Source: Puccinellia tenuiflora
Lineage: Eukaryota > Streptophyta > Magnoliopsida > Poales > Poaceae
Length of the DNA: 64,000 bases
Assembly (NCBI GenBank): GCA_012064385.1
Contig: QRDG01000139.1
Span: 1 to 64,000 of the forward strand
Direction: 5' to 3'
The notes beneath the pieces are model-generated. The model saw only the letters and a program-made list of their open reading frames with translations. It was not told the origin of the DNA and made no database searches. The position numbers and the translations under genes were made by a program. Each line of letters opens with the position of its first letter. Position 1 is the stretch's first letter. Below are positions 54,322 to 64,000 of this stretch, in pieces.

Positions 54322-56407
54322 TCAGGCAATCTGTTGTTCAGTCGTTGAGGTACTTGTAGCCGTCCCTTCATGAGGAGAACTGAGCTCCTTATGGTTCATT
54401 AGAGAGCGGTACGCCAATTTAACAGAGTAGATACCAGTAGGTTCGTGTGCCCAAGCAAAAGAATCATCACCACCACCAGATCGTAGTGGAATATTTAGAA
54501 TGGCATCAGCATCAGGTCTAGAGAAAGTTTGACGCACTAAATCTGATCGCCAAGCCCAAATCTCCTCATCAATCAACTCATGTACTTTGCTTATAGGAGG
54601 ATTACCAGGGATGAACATCGGTGACATTGTGACAGTAGAGGGAATCCACTTGTCATGCCAAACCGAAATAGTTTGACCGTCACCAACAGTCTTGTACAGA
54701 CCAACACTCAACGCTTCCCTTCCAGGAATCACTGCCCGCCAAATAGCAGACGCAGATTTTGGCACCGTTGCATGCATAAAATCACAGTCCGGGAAGTAAC
54801 GGGATTTCATAACTCTAGAACACAATGAATTGGGATTTTCCATAAACCTCCAACCATGTTTTCCAAGAAGCGCTGTGTTAAAAATCTCCAGGTCTCGGAA
54901 ACCCATCCCTCCTCTAACTTTTGGCGTCGACAGCTTCTTCCAAGAAATCCAGTGGAGCGATCTCTTGTCGACCGAACTGCTCCACCAAAACTTTGCCATA
55001 CTGGAGGCCAAATTCTTGCAAACTTTCTTGGTCAATTTGAAGCAACTCATGTTGTACGTGGGAATCGCCTGGATCACCGATTCAAGCAAAATTTCCCGCC
55101 CCGCACATGCTAAATTCTTCTCCGACCAATCCTGCATTTTTCCACGGGCCCTATCACCAATATGTTCAAACGTACCGCTAGTGATCCTCCCCACCGCTAT
55201 GGGTAAGCCCAGATAGCGATCACTAAAAGTCTCCACTGAAATACCCAGCCGCTGCTTTATATCATTACGTCTTGAACCTGGGGTATTTGGTGAGAAGTAG
55301 ACTGCACTTTTTGCCTTGTTTACGCACTGACCAGAGCACTCCGCATAGATATTCAGAATCTGGTTCAATCTAACTGCACTTTGGTCACATGCACTCATAA
55401 AAATGAGACTGTCGTCCGCAAACAGCAAATGATTCACCCAAGGGGAACGGTATGACACACGAACTCCTCTGTCAACATAATTTCCTCCAAACCGATTCAG
55501 CAAGGATGTAAAACCCTCTCCACAGAGCAGAAAAAGAAAGGGTGATATCGGATCACCTTGTTGAAGGCCACGTGAAGGAGTAAACCACGACATCAAATCA
55601 CCATTCACACGGACTGAGAATCTGACCGAGCTCACACACTTCATAACCCGAACAAAGACAGAGCTGAAGCCTAGTCTGAGAAGAATAGCCTCAAGATAGT
55701 GCCACTCAACTCGATCGTATGCTTTCATCATATCCAGTTTTACTGCACACGAGTAATTTTTACCTTTCTTTCTTCTCCTCATGGCATGGACACTCTCAAA
55801 CGCAACCAACACATTATTGGTAATCAAGCGCCCCGGGACGAAAGCACTCTGTTCTTCACCGACAATATCATCCATCCACACTATCAGTCGGTTAGTGAGA
55901 ACCTTTGCTGCAATTTTGTACGCCACTGGACAAAGAGATATAGGCCGATACTGCAAAATAGACTGGGGATTGACCACCTTAGGAATCAACGTAATAGATG
56001 TGTCATTCATACCTAAAGGTAGCTCCCCTCCATTAAGAAAATCCAGAATCGCTGGTACAAGATCACCTTGAATAAGATCCCAATGCCGCTGGAAGAAACC
56101 CGCCGTAAAGCCGTCCACGCTAGGGGCTTTAGACGGAGCCATTTGGAACAGGGCCAAGCGAACCTCAGCAGCATCATAAGGCTTGTCAAGGGACAAATTC
56201 ATCTCCGATGTCACTTTTGTCGGAACGAAATCAAGCAACTCATCCATATCTTTGAACCCTTGGGACATATACAAGTTCTGATAGAATGATTGTACTTCAG
56301 ACTTTTCCTCTACCTCGTTGGAGCAAAGAGAACCATCTTGTCTTTTCAGACCACCAATACGGTTATTTCTTTTTCGTTGGGCTGCATGCTGTTGACAACG
56401 TAATTTG
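54322..56407 (-). pseudogene. LINE reverse transcriptase (ORF2, N-terminally truncated)
   Basis: A long frame on the minus strand holds the non-LTR reverse transcriptase. Motifs seen: the block APSVDGFTAGFFQ, ITLIPKV, the active-site-proximal KLDMMKAYDRVEW, SRGLQQGDPISPFLF and the catalytic LLFADDSLIF. They are followed by the thumb region and the zf-RVT-like segment around VWHDKWIP. The frame reads upstream to about 56407 (ENEVEEKSEVQSFY region) where the LINE begins abruptly, so the endonuclease is lost. In active elements it copies element RNA at nicked DNA. Confidence 0.9.
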
Positions 56408-56417
56408 GCTAGTGACT

Positions 56418-57211
56418 TGTATATTGGGCCAAATTAATTAATTTATTGATCAAGCTAATCAGTTAATATATTGATTGAGTATTGTAACAGGTATCACCCT
56501 AAGCAGACAGTTTGGCCGATGTACGCCGTAGACATCGCCCTAAGAAAATATGTGACCAGTGCTGTTATTCACATCGTTAGGTATTTGGCATGGACTAGCA
56601 GCTACCCGGGACAAGTCCTGACCAGATTATGATTTACATCGAGCTAGTACGGCCTAGGACAAATCCTACTACGTCTCATAAGCCAGGCTAAAACGTGTGG
56701 ATTGCAAGCTATCAACTCACGTAAGGAAGGTACACGTACCAGAACTTTCACGATTGATTCGGTAGCTCAAGCAAAGACCGTAATCCGAATTGTACTAGAA
56801 TTAGGCTAATATGTCATACCATATTAGATGCTGGCCGGATCACCTAGAGATTAGGAATATTTTAATTGGCTTGGATGCCAAGTAAACGATCCGTGCTGAC
56901 TCTGTACGCCATAGACCGGGCATACCTATATATATATGGGTATACGGCCGATTGAGAAACAGAACCAATCGATACTTCATTAAAAAATCAATCTACTTTT
57001 TACGTATGTCTATTTTCTCTATCGTTTTCTCCGCCGATCCCTAGCAGTCCTAGGGTTTGGTGATCTTTGCCGTTTTGCGCTGAAAAACGGTCGTCTCTCC
57101 TCCACGAAAGCGAGGGGATCTTTGTTGCTTTGCTCGGAAAGCAATCGGTTCGTCGTCACGAAAGCACGACGGTTATCGTGGTGTCGCGTGACAATTTTAC
57201 GTGGCAACACA
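56418..57211 (+). mobile_element. Gypsy LTR of element H, copy 1
   Basis: It starts TGTATATTGGGCC and ends GGCAACACA before the primer site. It shares 56584 onward with copy 2. The first 166 bp are only in this copy. It contains a TATATATATGGG stretch (about 56928-56939). Confidence 0.8.
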
Positions 57212-57213
57212 AT

Positions 57214-57232
57214 TGGCGACTCCGCTGGGGAC
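57214..57232 (+). other. Primer binding site of element H, copy 1
   Basis: TGGCGACTCCGCTGGGGAC follows the LTR by two bases, a primer type common in plant Ty3/Gypsy elements. Confidence 0.8.
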
Positions 57233-57254
57233 GAAGAACAAGGACATACACACG

Positions 57255-57497
57255 ATGAGCAGCGAAGCCGAGGATGGAAGCAAGGCCGATCCGGAGAATA
57301 TCATCGCCGTCACACTCGATGATCTGTCGGAAGATGATCGGCGTGAGATTGAACGGGAGGTTGAGGAAGAGATGGTTCAGCGACGAAAATTAATGTTGGC
57401 TGAATATCAGAAAACAAGGAATGGCGTCGTCAGAAAGGTACCTCTATCGAGCTCTTCTGATCCGTTCAACACTGAGGTAAAGAATTCAACTAAATAG
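57255..57497 (+). pseudogene. Element H gag N-terminus, copy 1 (truncated)
   Basis: The ATG at 57255 gives MSSEAEDGSKADPENIIAVT and about 80 codons, nearly identical to copy 2. It ends at a TAG where copy 2 has GAG, and 10 bases later at the junction with the Helitron-like element. Confidence 0.85.
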
Positions 57498-58162
57498 ATT
57501 GATCATCTAGTAGATATGCCCGTGCGTTGCAATGGGAGAGGAAAAAAATATCGCAGTGGTGCACTCACGGGTTGTCGTCTGTGCTCGGCTCCTTGCCACC
57601 CTCAGCCATCGAATTTCGCCGCGTCCCCAACAGTTATGAACTTGCGGCAATGACGCGCACGTCGAAGGCTGCCGTTGAGAGGGTCCGCAGCAATGCTTAT
57701 TGAGAAGGGAAGGGACAACCTTCTTCATGTGTCGCTTTGTTGCCGTTGTTGGAGGCGACTAACATGCCAAGATCGTACCGCTCGTTATCGGATCTATAAG
57801 GTAAAAATGGAACACATTTATAAGCCGAGGGCCAAGTTATCATATCATGTATTATGTTCAGTCTGAAGGTCTAACAGTGAAAAGCAGGGACTAAACCGTG
57901 AATTTTCAGAAGTTAGAGAATCAACTGAAAAAGTGACCGAAGGGATTCGCATCTCTCACGTCAGGCTTGTTGATGTGTACCGAATGAAATCGATCAATTC
58001 ATACGTTTTTCGATCTGGATAGCTATACAAAGTCCATCGTCGATGTGAGTGGCAGGATGGAGAGGGGTGGTGCATAGCGGAGCCCTTGGCCGCCGCTGCC
58101 GCCGTAGCTAATTAAGGTCGGGACTCGGGACCTCAGTGAAATCCTCCGGGGGAGAGCCCGAG

Positions 58163-58600
58163 ATGATAGCATGGGGCGACGTGTACAAGGTGGTGGCCGC
58201 CATGGTGCCGCTCTACTTCGCCCTCGTCCTCGGCTACAGCTTGATCCGTTGACAGAAGCTCTTCACGCTGGACCAGTGCGGCGCCATGAACCGCCTCGTC
58301 ATCTACTTCGCCTTCGACTTCAACGCCCACGCCGACAGTTCTGGCCGCTGACGCCGTCGCCAAGATCCTCGTCCTCCTCTCCCTCGCCGTCTGGGCCGCA
58401 ATGCGACACCCTACTCGTGGTGCATTACGGACTTCTCACTGGATACGCTCAGCAACTGTCTCCTCGTGGACACGCCGCAGACACCATGAACGGCAAGTGG
58501 ACGCGCGATATAGTCGCGCAACTCTCGGTGGTGCAGGCCGTCGTGTGGCTCCCGGTGCAGCTGGTGGTGACGTGGTGTTCGAGGTAAGGCCTTCAGGAAG
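58163..58600 (+). pseudogene. Captured fragment of a PIN-type auxin efflux carrier
   Basis: MIAWGDVYKVVAAMVPLYFALVLGYSLIR followed by a stop matches the conserved PIN N-terminus (first membrane helix). It resumes with LFTLDQCGAMNRLVIYFAFDF and, in other frames, SWCITDFSLDTLSNCLLV, then GKWTRDIVAQLSVVQAVVWLPVQLVV. These are the successive N-terminal helices of PIN5/PIN8-like carriers. An internal stop, deletions and at least two frameshifts show it cannot make a transporter. The ATG sits in plausible host context. The fragment covers only the 5' part of the parent gene, as gene capture usually does. Confidence 0.8.
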
Positions 58601-58847
58601 ACGCCGATCGGACAGCAGCAGCATTAGCCGGAGACGGCCGGAAAACGACGCATGCGCATGCGCAAGGACGCAATCTGCCCTTTCCTTTGCTGCCCGAACA
58701 CCAAACGAAAGAAACGGATCAGCAACCCCAGGACTTGACTGACGCACAGATCAATTAGCAATAGAACTCGCGAGATGGTACAACTTGGAGCGACATACAA
58801 ACTTCGGTGGTATCGGTACGGATGGAAGGACCCGCGGCTGCATCCGG

Positions 58848-59090
58848 CTCGCAGACAATAGGTAGCATGCCGGCGACGTAGGAAATCATGGGAGCATGGA
58901 GGCGATGGTCTTGCCGGAACCCATCTGGGCGATGCCGAGAACGTCCGCACCCCTGGAGGCCGAGCAGCACGGAGGCCATCTCGATCAGCGTTGGTGTCCC
59001 GTACCCGGCCTTGTCAATGGTGCGGAGCAGCTTGGCCCCGAGCCTGCTCTCCGCCCAGTCGACGGCGCGGAGCGCCCGGAGCCATACTTC
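58848..59090 (-). pseudogene. Captured fragment of a PRP28/RH21-like DEAD-box RNA helicase
   Basis: On the minus strand LRTIDKAGYGTPTLIEMASVLLGLQG matches the Q-motif region of PRP28-type helicases. After a frameshift DVLGIAQMGSGKTIAS is the Walker A motif. After another shift MISYVAGMLPI continues the family's block. The best family match from memory is the U5 snRNP helicase PRP28 (RH21). Multiple frameshifts and the short length make it a pseudogene piece. Its orientation is opposite to the PIN fragment. Confidence 0.75.
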
Positions 59091-59363
59091 CGTGGAGCGG
59101 AGAGATCGATCAGTTTGGTAGGGACGGCCGGACGGGTGGGATTGATGCTTTGTAAAGGGAAAAAAAAAGGCAGGACTCGTATCTGACTCAGAGTAAGCAT
59201 TCAGTACGTGTTACGGTAGGCGTTTTCCCTTTCCTTTCCTTCTGGATTTCGCGAAGGACACAAAAGAGCCAAAGGAGCGACGGACGAACGTACGAACCAA
59301 ACCAAACCAAACGGACGAAAATTTAGGGGAAGAAAGCTTAGTGCTTTTATTATTAGGTATAGA

Positions 59364-59991
59364 TTTGGCATGGACTAGCAGCTACCCGGGACAAGTCCTG
59401 ACCAGATTATGATTTACATCGAGCTAGTACGGCCTAGGACAAATCCTACTACGTCTCATAAGCCAGGCTAAAACGTGTGGATTGCAAGCTATCAACTCAC
59501 GTAAGGAAGGTACACGTACCAGAACTTTCACGATTGATTCGGTAGCTCAAGCAAAGACCGTAATCCGAATTGTACTAGAATTAGGCTAATATGTCATACC
59601 ATATTAGATGCTGGCCGGATCACCTAGAGATTAGGAATATTTTAATTGGCTTGGATGCCAAGTAAACGATCCGTGCTGACTCTGTACGCCATAGACCGGG
59701 CATACCTATATATATATGGGTATACGGCCGATTGAGAAACAGAACCAATCGATACTTCATCAAAAAATCAATCTACTTTTTACGTATGTCTATTTTCTCT
59801 ATCGTTTTCTCCGCCGATCCCTAGCAGCCCTAGGGTTTGGTGATCTTTGCCGTTTTGCGCTGAAAAACGGTCGTCTCTCCTCCACGAAAGCGAGGGGATC
59901 TTTGTTGCTTTGCTCGGAAATCAATCGGTTCGTCGTCACGAAAGCACGACGGTTATCGTGGTGTCGCGTGACAATTTTACGTGGCAACACA
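59364..59991 (+). mobile_element. Gypsy LTR of element H, copy 2 (5'-truncated)
   Basis: It begins TTTGGCATGG at the Helitron-like terminus, lacks the first 166 bp of copy 1 and runs to GGCAACACA before the primer site at about 59994. Confidence 0.85.
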
Positions 59992-59993
59992 AT

Positions 59994-60012
59994 TGGCGAC
60001 TCCGCTGGGGAC
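59994..60012 (+). other. Primer binding site of element H, copy 2
   Basis: TGGCGACTCCGCTGGGGAC, identical to copy 1. Confidence 0.85.
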
Positions 60013-60034
60013 GAAGAACAAGGACATACACACG

Positions 60035-62085
60035 ATGAGCAGCGAAGCCGAGGATGGAAGCAAGGCCGATCCGGAGAATATCATCGCCGTCACACTCGAT
60101 GATCTGTCGGAAGATGATCGGCGTGAGATTGAACGGGAGGTTGAGGAAGAGATGGTTCAGCGACGAAAATTAATGTTGGCTGGATATCAGAAAACAAGGA
60201 ACGGCATCGTCAAAAAGGTACCTCTATCGAGCTCTTCTCATCCGTTCAACACTGAGGTAAAGAATTCAACTAAAGAGATTGATCATCTAGTAGATGTGTC
60301 CGTAGCTAGTAAGTATGGTTCTGATATGAAAAATACGGCACACATTATTACTCAAGCTGTAGTTAATAGAGGTGAAAAATTCAAGGAGCAGCTTAATAAA
60401 GATCTTGAAAATAATGTACTACTGCAAATCAACAGTGATTTTTCTGAGAAAAAGCTGATGCCTTTCAATAATAGTGGCTTTATTAATTTGCCTAGTAATA
60501 TTTATACACCAGATGCATCGGCTAGTGTTGTGCAGCCTCACGTTACGTTAATTGATGATCAATGCGGCCGGAACTATGTGACTAGTTCGGCCAATAACTT
60601 TGTACCTAGTGTGGCTTTTCCTAATATTTCGACTTCGCGTTCCACAAAACCGTAATACCAATAATCGAAGTGCCGTCCTTAATTCGAATTTGCAGCAGCC
60701 TAGTTATCACACAGTAGCATACAATACACCGCCGCTGCTGTCGGTCGGTACCGGGGTTTCGTACGAGCCGGTACCCGATCAGTATTTTAGTGGGTCTCCG
60801 TTGCAAACATCGCATGCTCAAATTTCGATGCGGAATTTTCTACCGCGTGCTTACATTCCATCTGCTCAAACCAGTTCTCTACATCCCAATGATAGTTTTG
60901 AGGATAAACTTGCTAGTATACTTAGAGAATTTGGTTTAGAACCTAAGGGTAGAGCACGTGCAAATAAAAAACCATACCCTGATTACTTTGACTCGACGTC
61001 ATATCCTCCTGGTTTTAGAATTCCGAATTTTGTTAAGTTCACAGGGGAGGATGGTATATCCACTTTTGAGCATGTAGGACAATTTTTAGCACAATGCAGA
61101 GAAGTCGGCACATCGGATATTTATAGAGTTAAATTATTTCCGTTGTCTTTGTCCGGTACTGCATTTACCTGGTTTATATCGCTTGCTCCCAATTCTATTT
61201 CAACATGGGCACAATTGGAGCAAATATTTCATGAGTATTTTTATAGCGGTGAAACTGAACTTCGGCTTTCAGATTTAATTATGGTTAGGCAGAAGTATAA
61301 TGAGCATGTTCATGATTATATTAGGAGGTTTAGAGATGTCAAAAACCGATGTTTCAGCTTGACCATAGCCGTAAAAGATTTAGCCGATCTTGCCTTTTTG
61401 GGTCTGCTCGCTCATATTAAGGATAAGTTAGAAGGGCAAGATTTTTTAGATGTTAATCAAGTTTTACAGAAGGCTTTGGCGCAAGAAAATCGGGCTGAAG
61501 AAATTAAACAACACAGCCGGTTTAGTGACAACAAAAATAAAGAGAAGGAGAACCACACTGTTAATGCTTTCAATTATGATAGTGCTTTGGCTAGTGAGGA
61601 TGAGGTTGACATATGTGTAGCCGAATGGGTTCAAGCGCCAAAGTCAAATTCTTTTACATGTTCTACTTTGAAGGCTACATCTGCTAGAAAAGAGGAAGTT
61701 AATTATACTTTTAATGTCGGCAAGTGTGATATAATTTTTGACATATTGATGAAAGGAAAATTAATTAGAGTGAGAGAAGGTCATATTATTCCACCTCCAG
61801 GAGAATTGGGCAAAGGAGCTTACTGTAAGTTGCACAATTCATTTTCTCACTCTACTAATGATTGTGATGTGTTTCGACGACAGGTGCAATCAGCCATTAA
61901 TGATGGACGATTGACATTTACAAAGAGTACTAATAAGAAGCTCGATAATGATCCTTTTCCTATCAACGTGATCGAGTTTGAAAAAAAGAAAGTTCTTATT
62001 CGGTTGCATCAGACCGAATCTACCAAAGGAAAAAATGTGGTAGTTGATGATAGTGCTTCACCAAGAATGATCGAGCCAAAAACCT
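60035..62085 (+). pseudogene. Gypsy gag polyprotein of element H (one frameshift)
   Basis: The ATG at 60035 opens MSSEAEDGSKADPEN. The first frame reaches 60653. A frameshift near 60640-60650 (run CCACAAAACC) moves into the next frame, which stays open to 62085. The second part contains the Retrotrans_gag domain: IPNFVKFTGEDGISTFEHV, LSLSGTAFTWFISLAPNSI, FHEYFYSGETELRLSDL, and YIRRFRDVKNRC. A segment with IIPPPGELGKGAYCKLHNSFSHSTNDC follows, typical of Gypsy gags before the protease. It forms the particle core. The stop at 62085 and continuing gag-like sequence in another frame after it show further decay. Confidence 0.88.
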
Positions 62086-62095
62086 AGAACCAGGA

Positions 62096-62575
62096 GTGTG
62101 TAAAGTCATTAAAGGAAAGAGACAAGCTCCAAGAATGAAGCCGACAGTGAGCATGTTGTTAGAAAAATACACATCATGCAAGGACAACAATGTGTCTAAT
62201 CGGCTTGGAAGCGTTAAGCGTCCTAGGTCACCTTCTGGACATGGAGGTCATGAGCGATGGCGAAGGAATTCATATGACCAACAACTGTATTTTTTCATGC
62301 AGCGGGCTTATTGGGGCTGTACACCTCCTGTGTATCCACAATTTTCTTCAAGGGGATTTTATCCTTGGGCGCCATATACTACAGGGTCAGCATCTTATTT
62401 TCAACCGGAGATGATTCCAGCGAGGCCTATGCTCAGACCAAAATATTTTGATAAAAGAGTTAGGTTTAATCAGGAAGTGAGACCACGTGATCCTATGATA
62501 ATTCACGGTAATGATGAGAGGCCGATCTTGGGAATTTCAAATTCACGCAGGAGGCACAAAACAGATGGCATCTAA
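62096..62575 (+). pseudogene. Element H gag C-terminal continuation
   Basis: The frame MCKVIKGKRQAPRMKPTVSMLLEKYTS...RRNSYDQQLYFF is a basic, Pro/Tyr-rich tail typical of this gag's end, ending at about 62575. Protease and pol do not follow. The element is truncated near 62600, where gene-like sequence begins. Confidence 0.65.
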
Positions 62576-62738
62576 AGCATACATTCTTCAGGGAGTCCTG
62601 AGGCTCCTCAGAGCTCAGCGACATCCGGCCGTCCTATAGGATTGCCACTCGATCGTGGCCGTCCGTTTTTTCGTCCTGTGGCACGGCCTGTAATTCCGGC
62701 GAACTTTAGGGGCAAAATCGTCATTTCGCGTCTGTTGG

Positions 62739-62745
62739 TATATAA
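62739..62745 (+). promoter_or_regulatory. TATA box of a right-edge gene
   Basis: TATATAA in TTGGTATATAAGC, about 25 bp before AAACCCTAG (62764-62772), a telobox-type element frequent in plant housekeeping promoters. GC-rich leader sequence follows. Confidence 0.55.
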
Positions 62746-62764
62746 GCTGCGTCCACGCGGTGAA

Positions 62765-63654
62765 AACCCTAGCCCCCGATCCCCGCGTCGTCTCTCCCCC
62801 GATCCCCTTCTCCTCTCCTCTGTCTCCGCCTCCATCGCCTCCTTCCCCCTCGCACTCCTCCCCCAATCCTCTTCCTCCTCCCGCCGCCACTGCTCCTCCC
62901 CACCACGGCCCCCTCCCCCTCCTCCTCCAGCTCACACTCCTCGGCTCCCGCAGTTGGAGGGCGCCGGACGCAGCGCCGCGGGTGGATGAGGAGATGTGGA
63001 TGGCACTGGAGAGGAGAAGGAGCAGGAGCGAGCGCAGAGGGCGGACCACCGGCGGTGGCAGGTCAAGGCGGAGACGGAGGCCTGGGGGAGAGGCGACCGG
63101 GCTGCGGCGACGGCCGGGCAGGGCGGTCAGGCTCCTCCAATCCCGCCGCCTCGCTCCCACAAACGGTGCTCCCTCTCCCGCCTCCTGCGCTCTCCCCTTC
63201 CGCCTATCTCGCACCGCTGCTCCGCCATCCTCGCAGCCCCTTCTTCACCCACGGCCAACCTCTTGCCGCCGGCACCGACCACGGGTCTCCATTGCGTGCG
63301 CATCCCCATCACCGTCGTCCTCGCGTCGAGAAGGTAAATCGTGAGCTAGATCCCATGTCTCCTCTATCTCTCTCTCACCTTCGATTCTCTCCTTCCTGTA
63401 GCAGGAACTCACCTTCTCCTCACACACTGTCCAGCTCCACACTGCCCCCACGATGAGGCTGACGGAAGAGGAGAAGATGGAGAGCAGAATGGTGGCTTGC
63501 ACATCTCAAAAGGAGGAGCAGGAACACCACTAACACCTATCCCTCACATGTACGCATGTACACTAGATCTCTCCTCCCAGGCAGGAAGAACGCGGGTCAT
63601 CGCCACAGGTCAACTCAGATGTACGCATGTATCCTAGATCTTCTCCTCCTCATG

Positions 63655-63703
<49 letters not shown>

Positions 63704-63960
63704 TTTTGATTTAATCCCAACTAATCAGGCTGCGCCATGATCCTCCCCCTTTTCCCCATTTTGTGTGTTTGCGGTGTTCGTCGATTTGATAGTGACCTTC
63801 TTCTCTCTGCAGTTGCTACTGTGACCTGCCCTTTGGTTGGATCTGGTGCTCCATAAGAATTGTTTGTTAGACCATTCTGCCAGTTTGCCAGGTATATACC
63901 CTTTGTTTGTCCATCTTCTTCTTAGTTTATGCCTGCAGGTCGTTCGATAAAAAGCCAAAC
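62765..63960 (+). other. 5' region of an unidentified gene (likely UTR and introns)
   Basis: GC-rich pyrimidine-biased sequence (62765-63330) resembles a plant 5'UTR/first exon. AAG|GTAAAT at about 63331 is a plausible donor. The later CTCTTCTCTCTGCAG at about 63798-63812 is a plausible acceptor. The long open frames here, with Pro/Arg/Ser-rich products on several frames, look like GC-bias artefacts. The coding start cannot be fixed and the gene continues past the window. Confidence 0.4.
63659..63701. repeat. (CT)n microsatellite
   Basis: About 21 CT units lie in the putative 5' intron or leader of the right-edge gene. Confidence 0.97.
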
Positions 63961-64000
63961 TAGCTGGTGAGGAAATATTAGACTATGTGTTGTTTATTCT

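Larger units (their letters stand above)
53411..56407 (-). mobile_element. 5'-truncated LINE (L1-like, minus strand)
   Basis: The poly(A) end reads on the plus strand as TTTTTTTCGCGGGG at 53411. The element runs to about 56407 with reverse transcriptase and RNase H frames, then stops within ORF2. ORF1 and the endonuclease are missing. I found no clear target duplication. Confidence 0.88.
57507..59363 (-). mobile_element. Helitron-like element carrying captured gene fragments (1.86 kb)
   Basis: Read on the minus strand it starts A|TCTATACCTAATAATAAAAG (A from the flank) and ends CAACGCACGGGCATATCTACTAG. A TC start after A, a CCCATTGC/GCACGGG near-hairpin before the end and a CTAG terminus are Helitron features. 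The base after CTAG is not the expected T, because that junction is shared with H sequence (CTAGTAGAT). It contains two gene fragments in opposite orientations and no helicase of its own. Confidence 0.6.
56584..60296. repeat. Direct duplication of LTR-gag segment of element H
   Basis: 56584-57516 and 59364-60296 are direct repeats of 933 bp offset by 2780, with about nine or ten differences by eye (about 1%). They flank the element at 57507-59363. Confidence 0.93.

Noticed and set aside
62615..63456. Several long overlapping frames on both strands in the right-edge gene region
   Set aside because: They overlap each other, are Pro/Arg/Ser-rich and lie in what looks like a 5'UTR and leader. 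None has a recognisable domain.
1..64000. tRNA and rRNA genes
   Set aside because: No cloverleaf with box A/B or rRNA-like sequence was noticed. The TGGTATCAGAGC motifs are primer sites and not tRNA genes.

Overview
This is a plant nuclear window, almost certainly from a large Triticeae-type grass genome (wheat, Aegilops or barley relatives). It consists mostly of nested transposable elements. The Copia leaders with a TGGTATCAGAGC primer site, long Ty3/Gypsy LTRs, CACTA, Harbinger, hAT, LINE and Helitron-like pieces, spliceable GT..AG genes and a grass-type hypothetical gene all fit this. There are no bacterial operons, ribosome-binding sites or CRISPR arrays. Very little host gene content is visible: the first exon of a membrane-anchored protein (5631-6014, minus), an intact single-exon grass family gene (50095-51249, minus), and a promoter/5' region at the right edge (62739 onward).

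Layout. (1) 1-6014: a complete 4.29-kb hAT transposon (384-4673, perfect 8-bp target duplication) with a four-exon transposase lies left of exon 1 of a minus-strand gene, probably inside its first intron. (2) 6241-27.7 kb: a deep nest. A Harbinger remnant is cut by Copia LTR A (7336-9145). Copia element B sits in the leader of A. B is broken by complete Copia element C (12567-21046, minus) and by a Gypsy 3' LTR, G. G holds solo LTR F (22090-26128), which holds solo LTR D (22987-25563). G also carries an antisense accessory ORF (27389-27679). (3) 28318-38246: complete element E (minus), with gag-like reading frames but no recognisable pol. (4) 38854-45879: a non-autonomous CACTA element with a nested hAT-like element, a foldback element and a minisatellite of hairpin-forming units. 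(5) 45883-47.8 kb: a LINE 3' end, AT-rich degenerate repeats, and pieces duplicated from elsewhere in the window. (6) 50.1-51.8 kb: an intact gene with a 5'UTR intron. (7) 53.4-56.4 kb: a 5'-truncated LINE (minus). (8) 56.4-62.6 kb: a Gypsy element H whose LTR-gag segment is duplicated on both sides of a Helitron-like gene-capture element. That element carries fragments resembling a PIN auxin carrier and a PRP28-type DEAD-box helicase. (9) 62.6-64 kb: a TATA box and a GC-rich gene 5' region abutting the truncated gag.

No gene set here works as a pathway. The most informative signals are structural: matched target-site duplications that fix the order of insertion, two gag-only LTR elements, an antisense accessory gene in a Gypsy element, a chimeric captured-gene element with microhomology junctions, and three ultra-short retro-insertions (11-22 nt) with 14-16-bp target duplications, one with a paralogous empty site. 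All boundaries were read by eye. Family names are from memory of motifs, not from database searches.
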